This document shows positions 22,616 to 33,315 of a stretch of DNA of 64,000 bases, in pieces. Under the pieces are notes generated by a model. That model was not told the origin of the DNA, did not search any database, and saw only the letters and a list, made by a program, of their open reading frames with translations. The DNA is taken from the NCBI GenBank assembly GCA_028023455.1, contig JAQFVV010006255.1, positions 2,666,001 through 2,730,000 on the forward strand, in the 5' to 3' direction. How positions within the stretch are numbered: position 1 is the stretch's first letter; the number at the start of each line of letters is the position of its first letter. The DNA is from Epiperipatus broadwayi (Eukaryota; Onychophora; Udeonychophora; Euonychophora; Peripatidae). The translations under genes were made by a program, and so were the position numbers.

Positions 22616-22984
22616 TACACCTGGGTCTCATTTTATGTGGTAGATAGGTTCCGCAGAAAACTCACATTAAAAAAAATTGCACAAAAATAGACTTATCTTA
22701 TTTTGAAAAATGGGGGATACATTCCATAATGTTCAGAAATCGTATAAAAGCAAACCAACAAAAAAAAATTACTTTAAAATTCTCATAAAAAAATAAGGAA
22801 ATGAAGTATGACTAATAAAAAATTTCAAATATTTGAAAAAAATTGATATAAGACAAACTTTTTTGACTTTTTTTTTTTTTTTTTTATTAACTACAGTATT
22901 TAATTTTATCCAAAACAACATGTTTTTATGTGTAATTTATTTTACATTTTTTCATACATATTTTAATCAGTATTGACAATATAC

Positions 22985-23110
22985 AAATTCATTTATGAAC
23001 TGGTAAGAAATCAGATTCGTCTCAAGAGGAAGTTCAACTAGTGCTACCTTCAGTCTTGTTTATGAAGCTCATGATATCCAGACCACTATTGCAACTCTAT
23101 ATATTGTAAA
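22985..23110 (-). pseudogene. Transposase C-terminal remnant (pogo/Tigger-like)
   Basis: The minus-strand reading gives GLDIMSFINKTEGSTS followed, past stops, by a Ser/Asp-rich TSS-DESDF tail. Acidic, serine-rich C-termini are usual in Tigger/jerky-type DDE transposases. The homologous tail in copy 2 (32877-32924) reads VGTSCISSCDESD. No DDE catalytic motif was found, so this is a relic. Confidence 0.45.
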
Positions 23111-24854
23111 AGATGGGAAATCTACCTTTTCATTTTTAAGTGCCAGTATGGTTTAAAAAAATCTATTTGATTTAGTTTTACTTAAGGATTTGTAAATAGG
23201 TTGTTATTGTTATTAATTGTTTTATTGTTATTTAGTTCATGTTTATTTATTTATTTTGATATGTGCTTTGTTTTATGATGGTAATATTTTAATAGCCATG
23301 AATATATATAAATTCGTGAGTGGGTGTATAAAGAAATAATTATTAATAATAGCATTTAAATTGCTAATTATGATTATATTGTACTTTTATTTATTTATTT
23401 ATTTATTTTTTGAAAATTATAAAAAAATGTAATAATATTATTCTGGTTATTTATTTATTCATTTGATTTGTAAATTACAATATAAACTTTTCAATGTAAT
23501 ATATATATTTATTGACATTATTTTTTGTTTTAAGTATTTAAAAAAATATTTTAAAATCAATAAACAATAGTTAAAGATTTTTCAATATGCATGTCAATTT
23601 ATAACAACAGGCCAAAAGATCACTATGAAAACCCAGAATATAATCGCCATTAGGATTATTTAATAAAAAACAGAAGAGAGAAGTCATAGCTTTGTTTTTC
23701 TAAACTACAAATTATTTTTTGGATGATAATCTAATAATTACTAGATCAAGATTTAACACTAAAATGGCCGGCTAATTACACTTTATTATCCAAGAGGCAA
23801 GCCTCTCCTCTGCCTAACTTATTTCACCATTGGAATCTAGTAGAATATGTAGCCTGAAATTAAACCTGCGTTCATAAATAGATTTTAGAAAATAGCTATT
23901 TATATATTTTGTTTTAACTTCAAATTTCTTTAATGATCCAAGTAATAGTTAATTTTAATTATTTATATAATTAAATATCAAAAGAATGACCGGAATTAAT
24001 TGTTTTAACAACAAGAAAAAAAATCTACCAATTCTTTAATAATATGTATGCATATTTTAAAGTAACTTTGAGCAACTCTGGGATGAATAAAATAAAACAT
24101 CTGAAATAGTTGGTTGATTGGAAAACAAAGCGACAGTAAAAGAAATTAAATGGTAATTAAAATTTGTTTTATTTTTTTGTTTTATATGTTTATTATTTTT
24201 TTTTATATAACATTTAAAATATATCTTTATCAAAGTGTATACTATTGTAATATTTGAAAACAGACCTATACATTTCTTTTTTTTTTTTTAAATGTTAAAT
24301 CTTATTAATAATGAAAGTCAATTTTTTTAATATATATATATTTGTTTATTTATTTTAAAGACATTTTGTATTTTAAATTGCGCGACTATGTTGTTAAATG
24401 ACAAAGTAAAATTAGCGATTGTAATAAATAAATAAATATATATTATATAGTATTTGAATCGCGTTTACATACATATATATTAAATAAAAGATTGAAAAGC
24501 AATAAATTACATTTAATTTCATAGAATTTGTGTAAATATATAAAGTTTTATAGAATCGTATTTACAAATTATATCATTATTAATAATTATCTTAATTCTT
24601 CAGTTATTTTAATTGTATTAATATTAGATGTATTTTGAAACAATTGGATTAATTTATAGTATTAAATATGGAGGTGATATACATTAATACCCCACATTTG
24701 TATATGAAAGTTGTCTTGATCTATATGTATTTTGCTTATACATAAAAGCTCAAGTGAGATAATATTTTTTATATATTGTGCTAGGTTTAATAAATCCTAA
24801 GTTAATAAAGTTGTGGAGTAAATTGAACTTTCCAGGCTAGGATATGCCTTATAT

Positions 24855-24965
24855 TAACAAGAAAACTCAAGTAGTTGATGCCTTAATTTAATGAGAAGTC
24901 CATATAGTTGATGTAGCTAATAAACAAGAAACCCTAGTAGTTGATGTTCCTCATAAAAGACATGG
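24855..24965. repeat. Short degenerate tandem repeat inside pogo-like copy 1
   Basis: Three imperfect units share an aacaagaaaactcaagtagttgatg-type core of about 35-40 nt. It lies in the part of copy 1 that has no counterpart in copy 2. Confidence 0.5.
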
Positions 24966-26190
24966 TTTAGAATAAAGTGAATAAATCCTTATAGCATAAT
25001 GGGAAGAAGCTCTTGATATCGTATTCTGTATCATTTTGTTTATTGATCCAACCTTAAATAAATACATCTATAACCTAAATTATTAATTTAACAATATATC
25101 TACAATATATTTATTTATTTGTCTATTGATTTAATTTCAGAACAGCTTTATACAATTCCTATGTAAAATATAAATTGCAAGTTATTTGCATTATTAGTAA
25201 ATCTGGTATTTGATTTATATTTTTAAAAAAATAGAACATTTGAAAAAACAAAACAGTTTTATGTTTTCCACATATATATTTGTGCTATTATAAAAATATA
25301 AAATCACAATCTTGGAATAAAGCTTATATCATTTGTTTATAAAAAAGGTGACTTTGAGTTTTCATTTGAAATTTATTAATATCTGTCTTTTTTTTTTAGT
25401 ACATCAGTTGTTGATTGGTTCACCCATTCGTCTAAATGATAATCATTTGTTAGTAGATTAGTTTCACAAACCATCAATAATGGAAATATTAAAGTACATG
25501 TAATCTTACTTGTGAATATTCCCTTTGTTCCAATTTATATTTAATATAATCAATATATATAACTCCGAGAATTAATCAGTAACATGCCTTAGTCAATGCT
25601 CTGTAGTATTTAAGTTTATTTTGTATAGCTAGCCATAGTAACAGTATAAGTAATGATTAGAGTACATTCAATCATGAGTGATATAATTTTATAGTATAGG
25701 TAATTTATTATCTGTAACTTTATAAATTAGTAATTTATTCAAATAAAGTTAGACATCATAACCTGATTTATTGTAACTCATAATCAATGGCTGAAATTAG
25801 TTTATTTTATTATATATATTTTTGAGGCAATTTCTTTTCTCTTTATATATATATATGGCATGTCATAATAAGTACTATTACCTTTGTCACTACTGATTGG
25901 GATCACTTCAATTGTTAGGACCTTTCTTTATATGTATATTTTACTGACTATTACATTTGGCACTATCAACAGAGCAATCGTATTTTCTATTACATTTCTA
26001 TTGCACTGTTATTACATCTTATTGCATTTATTATATTTATCATATTTACATTAATTTTATGATGGAAGTAATGTCATTTCTTCATATGATGCCATTATAT
26101 GTTCTATTACAATTGCCTTCCAACGATTGGGGTGAATTCATCTTTCTTCATCAAGATTATGTTAATAATGACTAACAGTTAAATATTTTT

Positions 26191-26480
26191 TATACACGTA
26201 TATACATGGAGAAACTTTTAGACAGAAAAAAGTTACAAGTAAAAATATTATAAACTTTTAAAGATACATTTTTTTAAAATAGAAATTAAAAGTTCTTAAA
26301 TCTTTTTATTTGTAACTTTTTTCTGTCTAAAAGTTTCTTCATGTACATATGTATATAAAAGAAAATACAAACATATTTTAAAGATACATTATTTTTAAGT
26401 AGAAAATAAAAGTTATTACAATTTTATTTTGTCTAAAAGTTTCTCCATGTATATATGTACATAAAAGAAAATATAAACAT
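26191..26480. repeat. Fold-back plus tandem duplication
   Basis: The block around 26196-26240 (catggagaaacttttagacagaaaaaagttacaa) is inverted at about 26308-26345. The right arm is part of a unit of about 110 bp present twice in tandem (about 26255-26371 and 26372-26478). Transcribed, the first 160 nt would form a strong hairpin. It lies within pogo-like copy 1 but is absent from copy 2, so it is a later event or insertion. Confidence 0.7.
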
Positions 26481-27214
26481 GCACATACATAACATAGACA
26501 TACAACTACTATTTAGCTCTCGTTGGAATTTAAGAGCTTGTTCATTGCAGCAAACTCAGATTTCAGCATTTTCTGATGTTTTTCTTTGTCTCACACATCA
26601 ACATAAATATATGATTAAATGATTATTACTTATCAGAAAATAAATTTGACTTCATTTGATAAATATTTTTGTTTACTACTGAAATAAATTTTAAGTATTC
26701 ACATTTTATTTCTATAAATATTTAAAAAAATGAGATCGCAATCCAAACAAAAAGATTATACATTATCATTTTTAGAAAGATTATTTTCAGTTCACAAAAT
26801 CTACAAAATCTTTATTATTTCTGATTATTTTTAAAAATCTAAAAGAATATTAATTTATTTCTGTTATATCTAATGAAATATGTTTTAAAAGTTTAAAATT
26901 TTTGAATATTTATTGCGATATTTTTATACTCTTAAGTATAAGTAGATTGTTTACGTAGTAGCTAAGTTTCTAAATAGCTTCAGGCCATATTCACATTAGC
27001 TGCTAATATAATGTTATATTTTTGAAAAAAAAGTATGTCAAGTCAAAATAAATTATTAATAATTTATATTTTTTGATATCTAATAAATATAGTGAAATAT
27101 GAACTTTTTTATTGCATAAAAGAAAACCGCATAAAAAGATATTAAGAAGAAACATGAATCACATAACTTCCAAATTGCATTAAAAAAATCTGCATAAAAT
27201 GAGACCCAGGTGTA

Positions 27215-27950
27215 TACTGTATTGTTGACTTCTTTATAATAATGTTTAGATGGTTTTTTTTTAGTATTTTGTCATATCATTAACTTGCATTACTGTTATG
27301 CAAAATTTGGTTTAAACACTAGCAAGGTGTATTTTATAATGCTTAAATATTATCGTAGAGATATTTTCTTTTAATTTTCTCCTTTCTAAAATAGAAATAA
27401 TAATTATTGGTATTTTATGAGTTTTCAAATAAACCAAAATGGCTGCCTGTATTTTTGATAAATGTACAGTTTTGAGGGCCTATAATCTACCAAAGATGTG
27501 TTAATTGTTAAATTAATATCAATTGTTAATTTTTTAAAATAAATGAATAAATTTTGATAAATTTCATCAAGGAGCTTTATTTCAATTTTTTTTTTTTTAC
27601 TTATAACATGGGAAGTGACGAGACACTCTTAACATTGTAGTACTTTAGTTCAATCAGTATTTTCTTTTTGTCAGCAGTTTTTTTGATAAATTCTCATAAT
27701 GATAAAAATTTGGGAGCTTCCTATCACAGAATGTGATGCAGTGGACTATTTCCAAGGCTATGGGATCCTGCCCTCCCAAAAAGTTTGTGTGAATGGTTGT
27801 AATATGATTGCTTGCTGCTGACATGAATGAAGTGTAAATATGGTATTTGTGTATTTTTTTCATTTTGCTGTTAATAAGTTAATTTTTAAAAAAAACTGTA
27901 ACTATTGCAATTAGTTTTTCCACAATGATTTCTTTTATTAAAATAATAAT
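27215..27950. other. AT-rich DNA, nothing recognised
   Basis: Spacer between pogo-like copy 1 and fold-back retroposon B. The 69-codon minus-strand frame at 27863-27654 matches no family I know and has no supporting context. Confidence 0.45.
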
Positions 27951-28177
27951 AATAATAAAAATAAGATATGATATGTTGGACTATTTCCATCATTTATGAG
28001 TGAATGTTGAATGTATAGAAAATTTTAAACTTTATTTAAACTTTCCAAATACAAACAACTTGTTAGTAATAACACACAAATAGACAATACAGGTTAGTAA
28101 TTACACAACGTTTCAAATAGTATTATTCTCCACTCTTCTTCAGGTGTTGCTGGCCTATATGCACAGTGACAATATTC

Positions 28178-28258
28178 ACTTAGAAGTTGAACTCGCACCT
28201 TTAGATTCTTGTATATTGAATTTAAGGCAAACGCTCTACGAACTGAGCTATTCTGTCA
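28178..28258 (-). other. tRNA-like head, left arm of retroposon B
   Basis: Mirror image of the right-arm head: the minus-strand reading gives tagctcagttcgtagagc, then gcgagttcaacttc at the same spacing. It differs from the right arm at only a few positions. The two heads start back to back and would be transcribed outward in opposite directions. Confidence 0.7.
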
Positions 28259-28267
28259 AAGGCAACA

Positions 28268-28345
28268 CATAGTAGCTCAGTTGGTAGAGCATTTGCCTTA
28301 AATTTGATATACAAGAATCTAAAGGTGCGAGTTCAACTTCTAAGC
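28268..28345 (+). other. tRNA-like head, right arm of retroposon B
   Basis: The A-box region tagctcagttggtagagc (28273-28290) is a textbook tRNA D-arm. The B-box region ggtgcgagttcaacttc (28324-28340) is one or two bases off consensus. The spacing is that of a tRNA-derived RNA polymerase III promoter. The acceptor ends do not pair well and the anticodon arm is unclear, so this is a SINE-type head and not a working tRNA gene. Confidence 0.75.
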
Positions 28346-28608
28346 GAATATTGTCACTCTGCTTATAGGCCAGCAACACCTGAAGAAGAGTGGAGAATAA
28401 TACTACTCAAAACATTGTGTAATTACTAACCTGTATTGTCAATTTGTGTGTTATTACTAACAAGTTGCTTGTATTTGGAAAGTTTAAATAAAGTTTAAAA
28501 TTTTCTATACATTCAACATTCACTCATAAATGATGGAAATAGTCCAACATATCATATCTTATAATATACCATCATTACAAACCTTCAGACAAATAATAAA
28601 AATAAGAT

Positions 28609-31600
28609 GTAAATATGAAATGTGACATTTCTTATTAGGCATTTTTTTGTAAACATTTTTGGCGGCTCCCAAAACTGTAGATTTATAAAAAAATATAGGC
28701 TGCTATCTTGGTTTACATGAAAGCTCACAAGTATCTAATTATTTTTATTTAATAAAAATACAGTCTCTGTTTTTTTATTCACTAACAGTCATTTTAGATT
28801 CTTCTCTTTTCATCATAATAATTTAATTACATTTCATTATTACATGTAGGACAGTTCTCTTTTTAATTCTCTGCTTTAATGTTTCAAGTATAGTCTGCTT
28901 AATTTTATTCTTTTAGGGCTTCCACTTTAAGTATCAATTTTTATTTTCTTCACTTTTTTTTTTTATATACAAATGCTTGACTCTGTATCCATCTCACATT
29001 TGTCTTTCAATGTCAAGATTGTCCAACAATATGATAACAAAAATTCTACTGTATTAGTTCAAATATAATAGCTTCGCCACCACCTCCCCAGTTTTGGACC
29101 AATAAAAGAGGGATGCATCTTAAATTCGTACCTAATATTTTTAACATCTTATTTCTGCAGATTTTTGCTTTATACTATACATCCACATAGTATTGTGATC
29201 ACACTCATTGATATCTCTGTGTAGAATAGCATGTTAAATCATTTTTAATCAAAAGCAATAAGATTTTAACATTGAATGTCAATATTTTTTGGCTTAATTT
29301 TGTAAATGGTTTTAATTCTCTCACAAAGTGTACTTTTAATGTTATTTTTCCAGTTTTTACTGTTATTTTATAGAGAAAATTACTGACTAATCTTTAGAAT
29401 TTTTTCAACTTGTAAGTCAATACAACAATAGATAAGAATTTGGCATCATTCTGATTCATTGCTTCTCATTCTCTAAACAAGAGAGTGCTGTCAACAATTT
29501 TGACAATTCTGGTATCTTAGTTTGATCTTCAAACTGAAAATGTATGTTTTGGAATCTTTTTTTACACCTTTATAATTTTTTTCAGAAAATATTTATGAAA
29601 ATATTAAAAATTTTAGAAGAATTATTCAGATTTTAATGGAAAAATTTACTTTTACATGAAAACAAATTGAGAAAGAAATCAATGACATATGGCTGTAATT
29701 TTTAATTGAATGACAAAACTATGTTTTATGTTGATGCTATAGAATATTTTTCCCAATTATAATGAGAAATTTATTTTTAAAAATCTTTTGTTTACTTTAA
29801 TAATCTGCCAAATTATTTATTTGCCTTTTAGAAAAGGTTTTTAATCGAAAGAAAACAGATTTTCTGATAACATTAAATGTCAGTGCCATATTTTAAAATC
29901 TTTTTCTTTTAAAAAAAAAAAAAATTGTTATAGTATTTGCACTAAAAAAAAAAAAGTATTCATAAAATAATATACATATAATTTTGAGTGAGTTTTGCAG
30001 ACTTTGAAAGGTATACCTGAAGAAATTATAAAAAAGATTTTTCTTAAAATGTTGCATTGCTAATGATTTAAATGACCTGAAGATAATGTACTCTGGTGGA
30101 ATGGTGAAAATGATAATTCAAGTTCTGAAAGGTAAAATGTAGAAAGTGAAAGTATGTCTGAAGAATATTTACAATAAATTAGGTGAACTTATTGTATTTA
30201 TATTAGATTCTATTTTCAATAAAATCATTTAAATTTTTTTTCCAATTTTCTGAGCTTAAAATCCTATTGTGTTTTAAATTCAGGGGCATCTATATGGTAT
30301 TTTTTTGGTATATATTTTATGAGTAATATTTCATCAATTGTTATTTTTTTAGAAAAATAAATGCACTATACATCTTTTCATATATTTCATTATTATTTGA
30401 AATATTTGATCATGTTCTGTTCCAGTAATAGAAGTTGATGCATGCAGTATTCTCCCAAAAGATTATTAAAACACAGTTGACCAATACAAGCATATATGCT
30501 CCCATTAATCATTTTTTACATTTAATGATCATGTGCCAGCTATAAGAGAGATATGCATACACATATCAAATATAATAAACTAGAAATGTTATATCTGCTA
30601 AAAAAAAAGTTTAAACGGCCAGAGTTTAAAATCTGGCATAATACAGGAAATTATTACACCAGGAATTGAGTATCTGGTAAAAATATATATGTAAATACTA
30701 TCAGGTACAAACAATTAATTTTTTTATGAGAAAACCAACTTTAAAATTATTGCAGAAAAAATATAAATGCAATAATTACATGATCAACTTGGCCTTATAA
30801 TTATCTTAATCTTTATTGAACAAACGTTTTGAAAACACACCACAAAACAAGCAACTATTTTTCATTATTTTTCAAAGAATGCACACATTCAAATAAAAAT
30901 GATCATTTACTTACTCTTTCATTCTTAGTTTGATAAAACGTTTAAAAATACAAGCATTGTGCCATTTATCCCTCTTTTATTTTCCACTAGAAGTGCATTT
31001 TTATGTTTTGCATTGATGTTTCCAGATTCTGTTCATGTTTTTCATGACACTATTGGGCAATTGATCTCTGTTTATAAGGTATGTGTATTCAACTTTTTTT
31101 GGTGCCATGGAACTCCTTATTTTGTATTTATTCATTTCACATTGCACAGTTTATAAAATTATAAATTGCAAATTGAATTTAAAGTAATTTTTTATTTTCT
31201 TGGGGGTTATGCTATATTATAAGGTCAAAATAGAAAATTTAATATATAATATATTGTTTAGGTTATTAAAACATTTTCTTCAATGACACTTGTTTTACTT
31301 CATTCATATAATAGTCAATCATTCATAAATATGTTAGAAATTTTGTAATTATTTATTTTCAAAAATGTATAAATTTCTATTGTGGTATTGTAGAAATGTG
31401 TGCCCAAGATAATTTGGCAGTATTTAATATAAGAATATTATTCTTAGGCTTGATTCATAAAATTAATTAATGTGATGGAATTACCCAGGAAATACACATA
31501 TGGTAAAAAAAATCCCAAGAATAATATATTGGTCAAAGGAAAGATTACTAAAATTTTATATTTCTGGTAAAGAATTTTTTTTCAGAACCAGTTAAAAAGC

Positions 31601-31968
31601 ATAAAGTAGCATAAGCATGTATGAAAGATATCTGTTATTTATACAAATTCTCTAGTACATGTAAAATGTCATATCCTCAACAACAGCATATTTTATAATG
31701 GTCAAATGCTCTGAAAAACATATCCATACTCTTATCTTAAATAGGAACTTATTTTTTAAAAAAGCATCAAATTCTATACATTATCATTGGTTTCTTTTGA
31801 ATGTTTTCTTTTGTGTCTCTCACAGTAGTGTTCTCTCTAGATACATCTAGATGTTTTTTAATTTCTTTATTCATTTTCTAGTATAATATTTCATATCTTT
31901 TTTTCCTTTGGCAAATTGGTCATTTTCAAATCACTTTAGTTATTATCCAGGCCTATAAAATAATTGAA
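28609..31968. other. AT-rich DNA, nothing recognised
   Basis: No terminal repeats, domain-bearing frames or RNA genes seen. Frames up to 65 codons (30959-31156) have low-complexity, hydrophobic translations expected by chance in such DNA. Confidence 0.5.
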
Positions 31969-32073
31969 TACACCCGGGTCTCGTTTTATGCGGATTTATT
32001 TAATGCTATTTTGAAGTTATGCGGTTCATGTTTCTTCTTAATATCTTTGTATGTGGTTTTCTTTTATGTGATA

Positions 32074-32203
32074 AAAATTATTAGATCAGAAGTTGAGCTC
32101 CGATAATGCGCTATTACTTTAAATATTATAAATTTCACGCACTCACACATCATATTTAAAGTAATAGCGCATTATCAGAGTTTGACTTCTCTCTAATAAT
32201 TTT
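32074..32203. repeat. Nested hairpin MITE-like element
   Basis: The arms aaaattattagatcagaagt...ctattactttaaatat (32074-32126) and their complement (32152-32203) match at about 45 of 52 positions, with a 25-nt loop. The unit lies inside pogo-like copy 2. No clear TSD was resolved in the AT-rich flanks. Confidence 0.65.
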
Positions 32204-32469
32204 AATATTTTCAGTGCTCTATAATAGTACTGTAATAGATTTTATACAATAAAGAAGTTCATAATTCACTTAAAATCAGGATTTTCCCATTTTATATATA
32301 CACATTAAATTTTACAAAATTATAATGTAAATCTGTTCAAATGTTATAGATGCCTATTCTACGCATGTTGTTTTTCCATTTTAAATCACATTCTATTTTT
32401 GCTTTTTAAAAAAAGAGTACATAATTAATCATTTAGTGTCCGCAAATTTATTTTTAAAAGATGAGTTAT

Positions 32470-32668
32470 AGCGGTGGGCATAATTAAATTTGACAATTAA
32501 AATCTGATTTTTAATTATAATTAACAATTTAAAAATTACGTAATGTGATCTGAAATTAATGTGACACGAAGCAATGAAATTTGATTTTTAAACAGAATTG
32601 AAAATTAAAAACAAAAATAAGAATTTAATTTTTAATTGTTAATTTTAATTAAATTTTGTCCAACAGTG
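32470..32668. mobile_element. Possible small hAT-like MITE
   Basis: Left end agcggtgggcataattaaat and right end (complement) actgttggacaaaatttaat are imperfect inverted repeats of the 'GGTGGGCA' kind. The interior is made of aattaaaaat-type words on both strands. No TSD could be fixed, so this is tentative. Confidence 0.35.
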
Positions 32669-32782
32669 GTGAGTCGGTATCTTTTTATTATCATAAGTCT
32701 AAGTTTTTATTTTTATTTTAAACTTTTAGTTTACTCTAACGGAGATGAAAAACACCCAAGAAAATGAATTTCTTTGGAAACA

Positions 32783-32924
32783 AAAATTTCAATTTTAGAT
32801 CGCTTAGCAAAATCGGAAGGATCAACAGCAATTGGAAAACATTTAGTTTCGGTAAGTCCATGATTAAAAAAATGAAGTTGGCACTAGTTGTATTTCCTCT
32901 TGTGATGAATCTGATGTCTTACTT
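32783..32924 (+). pseudogene. Truncated pogo/Tigger-type transposase
   Basis: The frame from 32783 reads KISILDRLAKSEGSTAIGKH and continues to a stop at 32861. This fits the N-terminal CENP-B/psq-type helix-turn-helix of Tigger transposases (consensus like 'ILDxLxxGEgxxAIgrxfgvsxSTIr'), which binds the element's inverted repeats. About 15 nt past the stop, in another frame, a TSCISSCDESD tail matches the C-terminal relic of copy 1. The whole DDE catalytic core between them is missing. The 98-codon frame at 32764-33060 is a different frame and is not the protein. Confidence 0.65.
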
Positions 32925-33315
32925 GTTTACTAATGAACTTACTTATCGTCAAATAGGGATAATGATTAAAATACTGTACACATATGAAAAAATGAAAAAT
33001 ACTGTAAAGTACACATACAAATATATTGCTTTCAATAAAACTAAATACTGTAGTTCATAAATAAGTAAAAAAAGTTAGTCTTGTATCAATTTTTTTTAAA
33101 TTTGAAATTTTTTATTAGTCATATTTTATTTCCTTATTTTTTGTGTGCGAATTTTAAAGTAATTTTACATTGTTGCTTTGCTTTTATGCAATTTTTGAAA
33201 AATACAGTAACCTATCCCCCATTTTTCAAGGTAAATTAAGTCTATTTTTGTGCAATTTCTTTTGTGCGTGTTTTCTGAGGAACCTATCTACCACATAAAA
33301 CGAGACCCAGGTGTA

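Larger units (their letters stand above)
22618..27212 (-). mobile_element. pogo/Tigger-like DNA transposon, copy 1
   Basis: Ends are cacctgggtctcattttatg on the left and its near-perfect complement on the right (cataaaatgagacccaggtg), flanked by TA on both sides (22616-22617 and 27213-27214). This is the TA target duplication of the Tc1/mariner/pogo superfamily. The style of the inverted repeat resembles Tigger elements. The outer 100-450 bp at each end align with copy 2 at 31971-33313 in opposite orientation. It is much longer (4.6 kb against 1.34 kb), probably through nested insertions and retained internal sequence. A transposase C-terminal remnant lies at about 22,990-23,110 on the minus strand. 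Confidence 0.8.
27968..28591 (+). mobile_element. Fold-back (head-to-head) tRNA-containing retroposon copy B
   Basis: Two arms of about 290 nt form a near-complete palindrome centred near 28,264. Outward from the centre each arm carries a tRNA-like head, a central block (ccagcaacacctgaagaaga), attactaac motifs and the shared end block ttggactatttccatcat (in complement on the right). Only the right arm continues to a tail ending acaaaccttcaga. A perfect 17-nt direct repeat flanks the unit (27951-27967 and 28592-28608), so the palindrome inserted as one piece, most likely by target-primed reverse transcription. Copy A at 14137-14584 has the same outer arms and tail. Confidence 0.85.
31971..33313 (+). 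mobile_element. pogo/Tigger-like DNA transposon, copy 2 (internally deleted)
   Basis: Ends cacccgggtctcgttttatg and (complement) cacctgggtctcgttttatg are inverted repeats flanked by TA (31969-31970 and 33314-33315). The left 100 bp match the right end of copy 1 reversed, and the right 450 bp match the left end of copy 1 reversed. The interior keeps the start of a transposase (DNA-binding helix-turn-helix) fused almost directly to its acidic C-terminal tail, so nearly the whole catalytic part is gone. Two smaller hairpin elements appear nested in it. Confidence 0.82.

Noticed and set aside
32764-33060. 98-codon ORF inside pogo-like copy 2
   Set aside because: The recognisable transposase helix-turn-helix is in a different frame, so this frame is a by-product of the deletion junction and A-rich sequence.
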